Assembly: GCA_030636285.1 (NCBI GenBank) | Contig: DAOVXE010000011.1 | Span: 1 to 10,092, forward strand | Origin: Candidatus Falkowiibacteriota bacterium | GTDB taxonomy: Bacteria; Patescibacteria; ABY1; BM507; UBA12075 | Length of the DNA: 10,092 nucleotides | Direction of reading: 5' to 3' | Part shown: piece after piece, positions 6,722 through 10,092 of the stretch | Layout: the number at the start of each line of letters is the position of its first letter | Position numbering within the stretch: position 1 is the stretch's first letter | The notes under the pieces: generated by a model | The model's input: only the letters and a program-made list of their open reading frames with translations | Databases searched by the model: none | Told to the model about the DNA's origin: nothing | Position numbers and translations under genes: made by a program

Positions 6722-7585
6722 TTAATAATTTGTATTATTTGTTGCTGATTTGCCGCGCCCGCCTCGCTTCGCTCGCGTTCGGGCGGGTTGATTTGTAATC
6801 CCCCGCCATTTCCAGAAATATTTGAGCCAGCTGATAATGTGGGCGCGTGCCAGGCGGTTAGTTAACGGGGCAATGAACCAGGGTTTTTGGGCGCTGCCTC
6901 GTCCATGGTCATGGATCACCCGGGCGGATGAAAAATAAATAACCTTGTAGCCAGCTTGCCATAATTGCCTACAAAGGTCAATATCCTCAAAATACATCCA
7001 GAACCGTTCGTCAAAGCCGTTGCCAACTTTTTCTAACGCGGATTTTCTGATCAACAGACATGAACCCATCACCCAGTCAGTTTCTATGGGCATGTGCTTA
7101 TCAGTTTTTTTAAGCAAAAAAGCGTCTAATTGGGATTTAAATAATTTGCCCATGAAAGTTCGGCGATAAAACGGCAGCCAAAAAGTTGGGAAACGAAAAC
7201 AAGAGTCTTGATGCTCAAAATCCGGATAAACCAATTCCGGCGCCACTAAGCCAACCTTCTTTTTTTTCTTAATAAAGTCATACATGTTCTTAGCCGCCTC
7301 CGTTTCCAGCCGCGTATCATGATTAAGAATCATTATATACTTTCCTTTGGCTTTCTTTATCCCGATATTATTGCCCGCGCCCATTCCTGAATTTTTTTTA
7401 TTATAAATATACTTTGCCGTGGGAATGGCCAGCCTGACTTGATCCTCAATATTTTCTATTGCTCCGTTATCAACCACGATTACCTCATATTCAATCCCGT
7501 TCAAATCGCTTTGAGCAACTGATTTAAGGCAAGCAAGGGTTTTTTCCGTATCCCGATAGTTAACAACGATTATACTTAAATCCAT
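6722..7585 (-). CDS. Family 2 glycosyltransferase (rhamnosyltransferase-like)
   Basis: 287 residues with the GT-A fold signatures of family 2 transferases, which move a sugar from a nucleotide donor to a growing glycan at the cytoplasmic membrane face. Visible are DLSIIVVNYRD at the N-terminus, VIVVDNG (35-41), the donor-site motif LNHDT (87-91, in place of the common LNPDT), the acceptor-side stretch DWVMGSCLLIRKSALEKVG (170-188), and FDERFWMYFEDIDLC (191-205) with the likely catalytic Asp. I chose ATG 7585 because the family N-terminus begins there. A TTG start at 7648 would only add 21 residues translated from a tandem repeat (Phe-Ile-Asn units). Near the C-terminus a GC-rich palindrome (6758-6787) encodes about residues 266-276, a basic Arg-rich stretch. 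It lies between another glycosyltransferase gene and galU. Sugar specificity is not evident. Confidence 0.88.
   Translation of the reverse strand: MDLSIIVVNYRDTEKTLACLKSVAQSDLNGIEYEVIVVDNGAIENIEDQVRLAIPTAKYIYNKKNSGMGAGNNIGIKKAKGKYIMILNHDTRLETEAAKNMYDFIKKKKKVGLVAPELVYPDFEHQDSCFRFPTFWLPFYRRTFMGKLFKSQLDAFLLKKTDKHMPIETDWVMGSCLLIRKSALEKVGNGFDERFWMYFEDIDLCRQLWQAGYKVIYFSSARVIHDHGRGSAQKPWFIAPLTNRLARAHIISWLKYFWKWRGITNQPARTRAKRGGRGKSATNNTNY
6758..6787. repeat. GC-rich palindrome inside a glycosyltransferase C-terminus
   Basis: CCCGCC (6758-6763) pairs with GGCGGG (6782-6787) around an 18-base centre rich in TCGC. It is in frame and encodes about residues 266-276 (Gln-Pro-Ala-Arg-Thr-Arg-Ala-Lys-Arg-Gly-Gly), just after the conserved domain ends. 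TCGCTCGCG is shared with the right arm of repeat copy 3. Confidence 0.65.
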
Positions 7586-7589
7586 AAAA

Positions 7590-7658
7590 TTTATAAAGTT
7601 TATAAAGTTTATAAAGTTTATAAAGTAACTAACTTTATAAACTTTCAACTTTACAAAC
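7590..7658. repeat. 9-bp tandem repeat (TTTATAAAG x4) with inverted partners
   Basis: Four perfect tandem copies of TTTATAAAG (7590-7598, 7599-7607, 7608-7616, 7617-7625) are followed by a 7-base spacer and the reverse-complement unit CTTTATAAA (7633-7641). Degenerate reverse units CTTTCAA and CTTTACAAA follow to about 7658. The last direct and first inverted units form a 9-bp stem with a 7-base loop. It fills the gap between two glycosyltransferase genes. Confidence 0.85.
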
Positions 7659-7672
7659 TTTTTACTAAAATA

Positions 7673-8725
7673 TTACCAGATAATTAATTTCCTCACAATT
7701 CTCCAGTACAAATTAAACACTGGATTAATCACCCTTAGTTTCCAATCATCTATTTCCTGATACCAGATCCGGCCGGTTATTAGTTTGACAATATCTTTAT
7801 CTTTAACTTTTCGAAGCGATTGATTTCTTTTCCGGGCCTTACAAATATATTTCCAGGTTTGGAGCCGTGAAAAATACAGCCAAACCCGCACCTTATCCTT
7901 AAACCAGCCGTTCTTAAGTGAAAACAATATGTGGCCAAGCTCCATTAAAATAAATGCCGGAAATATTAATAGCAAGGTTGGAATTTTATAACATATTAAT
8001 ATTGATATGATCCGATTCCGGTCCATCCAATAGAACTTCTTGATTGAGCGCTGGAACTCATATTTATTATACAAGACTGCCCGGGGCGCCAGCACGGCGC
8101 GGTAACCGGCTAAACGCATTCGCCATGGCAATTCCTGATCTTCATTATACATCCAATACTCTTCATCAAAAAGGCCAACTTCCTCTAAATGCTCGCGCCG
8201 GAACAACATTGAAGTGCCGGAAGCGTAAAAAATTTCCGTAACATCGCTAACCTGATTTTTCCATTTATCACGATAGCCCAGGCAGTAGCCAAATCCTAAA
8301 AAATGCGTCGCGCAGCCAAGGCTATTGATCGTTTTTTTGTCAGGCATCATTTGCCTGGCCTGTACCACGCCGATCCGCTTATCACTTTCTAATACTTTTA
8401 TCATCTCCTTTAAACAGTTTGGCTCAAGAATAGTATGAATATTAAAAACCGCAATATAATCAAATTTTTCTTTCATAGCCTGACGGATAGAATCATTGGT
8501 TCCCTTGGCATAACCGTCATTATTTTTATTTATAGTAATTTTCGCTTCCGGCGCCAACTGTTGTAAAAATTTAAAGCTCTCAAGGCTTGATTCATTGTCA
8601 GTAATAAAAGTTTTCATCTCTCCAGCATAATCTTGCGCTTGTAAGCTAATCATCAAATCCGGCAAATATTTTTCACCATAATCACGCCAATTCGGGGTTA
8701 TTATTATCGCTATTTTCTTATTCAT
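7673..8725 (-). CDS. Family 2 glycosyltransferase with C-terminal membrane-associated region
   Basis: 350 residues. The N-terminus KKIAIIITPNWRDY, the TDNES (42-46) site and GYAKGTNDSI (71-80) are family 2 features. The position usually reading N-P-D-T is FNIHT (94-98), so the metal-binding Asp is replaced by His97. Downstream, FYASGTSMLFRREHLEEVGLFDEEYW (starting at 166) and NEDQELPWRMRLAGY (194-208) are well conserved and contain the likely catalytic acidic residues. After about residue 238 comes a hydrophobic stretch (to about 270, including PTLLLIFPAFILMELG) and a basic tail, indicating membrane association. The ATG at 8725 lies 3 bases past the stop of the upstream glycosyltransferase, so the two are almost certainly cotranscribed and perhaps translationally coupled. 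Donor and acceptor are unknown. Confidence 0.87.
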   Translation of the reverse strand: MNKKIAIIITPNWRDYGEKYLPDLMISLQAQDYAGEMKTFITDNESSLESFKFLQQLAPEAKITINKNNDGYAKGTNDSIRQAMKEKFDYIAVFNIHTILEPNCLKEMIKVLESDKRIGVVQARQMMPDKKTINSLGCATHFLGFGYCLGYRDKWKNQVSDVTEIFYASGTSMLFRREHLEEVGLFDEEYWMYNEDQELPWRMRLAGYRAVLAPRAVLYNKYEFQRSIKKFYWMDRNRIISILICYKIPTLLLIFPAFILMELGHILFSLKNGWFKDKVRVWLYFSRLQTWKYICKARKRNQSLRKVKDKDIVKLITGRIWYQEIDDWKLRVINPVFNLYWRIVRKLIIW

Positions 8726-8728
8726 GTT

Positions 8729-9613
8729 TTACGTCTTAGCGCGAGATTTAACCCCTACTTTTTCCCCAATTACAGCCATAAATTTACCAATCGGCCAAGC
8801 CAGCCTGAGGATCGGCCACTGCCACTTAGGGTGCCACTTTTTAAAATATTTAAGCTGTGAATCCTGCATATAGCGCTGTGTAATCCCGCGCGGCACCTGC
8901 TTAAAGCTTGCGCCAACCAGATCCACGCACTCGGCCACTGGCGTGTACCAGACCTGGCCGCCGGCTTTTTTGATCTGTTTGCAATAATCCACTTCTTCAA
9001 ACCAGAGAAAATAACGTTCATCAAAATAAGGCAAGGTGCTGTCGCTAAATAATTTAAGCTCCTGCACGCTCTCCATATTGATCATAAAAAAAGAACCGCG
9101 GATTGAGTCCGCTTGAGCCGCTTTAGCATAGTCAAAATCCTCTCGTAAATATTTGCTTAAAATATTTTTAAATACATGTGGCAGTTTAAGAATAATTGCC
9201 AGCTGATCTAAAAAATGCGGAAAGCAACGAACATGCCTAACTGTTTCTCCGGTTTTATTCACCAGTTTGCAGCCAGCCACATTTACTTGGCTTTTATTTT
9301 CCATCCAATCATACATTTTTTGCAAAGTATCCGCGCGCACGACCATATCCGGATTAAAAATCAGCGCGTATTTGCTGCTAATCTGCTTCAGCGCCATGTT
9401 CCAGGCCTTGCTTAGCCCCAGATTAATATCATTTTGAAGTAAATGCGCTTGCGGGAATTCTTTTTTGACCATGGCAACGGTATCATCCTCGGAATTATTG
9501 TCCACCACGATTATTTCGTACGTAAAATCAGTCTTACTTTGCATTAAGGCGGTAAGATTATCTCTAAGCTTGTCTTTAACATTCCAGGAAACAATTATTA
9601 TTGATAAATTCAT
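8729..9613 (-). CDS. Family 2 glycosyltransferase
   Basis: 294 residues. Signatures in order: NLSIIIVSWNVKDKL at the N-terminus, IIVVDNNSEDDT (34-45), NLGLSKAWNMAL (64-75), the donor/metal motif FNPDM (86-90), ADSIRGSFFMIN (168-179), and FDERYFLWFEEVDYC (197-211) with the catalytic acidic pair. The basic, aromatic tail (QLKYFKKWHPKWQW from 253) may contact the membrane surface. The ATG at 9613 gives the family N-terminus. AGG eight bases upstream is the only faint Shine-Dalgarno-like signal among the starts in this window; its A is the last base of the repeat at 9624-9714 on this strand. The stop is 3 bases from the next glycosyltransferase start. The substrate is unknown; it probably adds one sugar in the glycan pathway encoded here. 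Confidence 0.9.
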   Translation of the reverse strand: MNLSIIIVSWNVKDKLRDNLTALMQSKTDFTYEIIVVDNNSEDDTVAMVKKEFPQAHLLQNDINLGLSKAWNMALKQISSKYALIFNPDMVVRADTLQKMYDWMENKSQVNVAGCKLVNKTGETVRHVRCFPHFLDQLAIILKLPHVFKNILSKYLREDFDYAKAAQADSIRGSFFMINMESVQELKLFSDSTLPYFDERYFLWFEEVDYCKQIKKAGGQVWYTPVAECVDLVGASFKQVPRGITQRYMQDSQLKYFKKWHPKWQWPILRLAWPIGKFMAVIGEKVGVKSRAKT

Positions 9614-9623
9614 GGCGCGAACC

Positions 9624-9714
9624 TGTCATTCTGAGCCGAAGGCGAAAGAATCTTGTGAAAAACATACTTGCGTTATCAACGGGATCCTTCGTCGCTACGC
9701 TTCTCAGGATGACA
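9624..9714. repeat. Palindromic repeat, copy 5, overlapping a gene end
   Basis: 91-bp element with left arm TGTCATTCTGAGCCGAAGG...AAGAATC and right arm GGGATCCTTCG...TTCTCAGGATGACA. Its right half (9676-9714) is the last 12 codons plus stop of the partial glycosyltransferase gene, and its left end lies 11 bases upstream of the next start codon. Confidence 0.87.
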
Positions 9715-10092
9715 ATTTTTAATATTTTTTCTAATTTTATACAATACAACGTATTGCTTTAAAAGATATTGTTCAAAAAGCAGGGCAAACACAAACATTC
9801 TGAAAGCAAACCATAAAACTTCTAATTTTCGCTTTACTGATAAAATCCGCCAATATTTTACAAACATAATATGCTTATGCAAAAATCCCCAACTTTTTAT
9901 TTGTTTATTTTTATTTTTACGATTCATCGCGACCTGCAAATTTCCCATACCTTTGGCGCTGGCGCTGCGATCATGATAAATTATTGCCTTGCTTACGCAT
10001 TTAGAAGTATATCCGGCCAGTTTCAAACGATAAGCCAGATCGCAATCTTCTTCATACATAAACATCAATTCGTCAAAATACTCTACCGCCCC
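9676..10092 (-). CDS. Family 2 glycosyltransferase, C-terminal part (cut by right window edge)
   Basis: The frame is open from the right edge of the window, so the N-terminal nucleotide-binding half is missing; 138 residues are visible. They begin Gly-Ala-Val-Glu-Tyr-Phe-Asp-Glu and continue MFMYEEDCDLAYRLKLAGY, the conserved catalytic ED region of family 2 transferases, then IIYHDRSAS, equivalent to the family's His-rich HxxxxS site. A basic, aromatic region rich in Lys/Arg and Phe (about residues 60-126) resembles the membrane-associated tails of these enzymes. The last 12 residues, CHPEKRSDEGSR, and the TGA stop come from repeat copy 5, so the native C-terminus has been replaced or extended. 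Start codons inside the visible part should be ignored. It is the first visible gene of the glycosyltransferase-galU run; 62 bases separate it from the next gene. Confidence 0.85.
   Translation of the reverse strand, partial: GAVEYFDELMFMYEEDCDLAYRLKLAGYTSKCVSKAIIYHDRSASAKGMGNLQVAMNRKNKNKQIKSWGFLHKHIMFVKYWRILSVKRKLEVLWFAFRMFVFALLFEQYLLKQYVVLYKIRKNIKNCHPEKRSDEGSR

Noticed and set aside
7586..7648. A longer N-terminus for the glycosyltransferase starting at TTG 7648
   Set aside because: The extra 21 residues are translation of the TTTATAAAG array (Phe-Ile-Asn repeats), and the family N-terminus starts right at ATG 7585.
7590..7658. Short tandem array as a CRISPR
   Set aside because: Units are 9 bp, contiguous and without spacers, and no cas genes are present.
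8770..9024. Minus-strand 84-residue frame inside a glycosyltransferase gene
   Set aside because: It is the same strand but a different frame of a conserved gene, with no family resemblance.
9465..9722. Plus-strand 85-residue open frame across a glycosyltransferase start and repeat copy 5
   Set aside because: Its second half is translated repeat and its first half is antisense to a conserved glycosyltransferase N-terminus.
1..10092. Recoded UGA (as in Gracilibacteria-type code 25)
   Set aside because: All genes read full length in the standard code, without in-frame TGA, and the last glycosyltransferase frame stops at TGA.

Overview
The window looks like a stretch of chromosome from a Patescibacteria/CPR bacterium, most likely a Parcubacteria-type lineage. 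This is an inference. It rests on small, tightly packed genes, starts with almost no Shine-Dalgarno signals, a membrane-anchored PEGA/beta-propeller protein of a kind I associate with that group, and many short palindromic repeats between and even inside genes. The reading frames are intact under the standard bacterial code. No tRNA, rRNA, CRISPR array, transposase or phage gene was seen, and no gene-free gap exceeds about 155 bases.

Layout. The left block on the minus strand reads, in transcription order, ctpA (S41 C-terminal processing protease), rplI (ribosomal protein L9) and the 5' part of pyrG (CTP synthase), which runs off the left edge. A divergent AT-rich intergenic region at 2734-2880 separates it from two plus-strand genes: a MurA-family enolpyruvyl transferase, and a membrane-anchored protein with a PEGA domain followed by a probable beta-propeller. 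These converge on the right block at a repeat-derived hairpin (5667-5769) that looks like a bidirectional terminator.

The right block on the minus strand reads, in transcription order, four family 2 glycosyltransferases (the first cut by the right edge) and then galU (UTP-glucose-1-phosphate uridylyltransferase). This is a surface-polysaccharide or glycan assembly operon in which GalU supplies UDP-glucose. With MurA and the membrane-bound protease and PEGA protein, most of the window concerns the cell envelope; pyrG also feeds nucleotide supply.

The most notable content is repeat DNA. Five imperfect-palindrome elements of about 70-100 bp have TGTCAT...ATGACA ends (712-781, 1297-1397, 4208-4293, 5678-5758, 9624-9714). 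One forms a terminator, one supplies the last 12 codons and stop of a glycosyltransferase, and one ends five bases before a start codon. Two other GC-rich palindromes lie in frame inside genes (the pyrG N-terminus and a glycosyltransferase C-terminus). Two AT-rich short tandem/inverted repeats fill the leaders of galU and of one glycosyltransferase. I found no clear new defence or mobile system; the genes themselves belong to known families.
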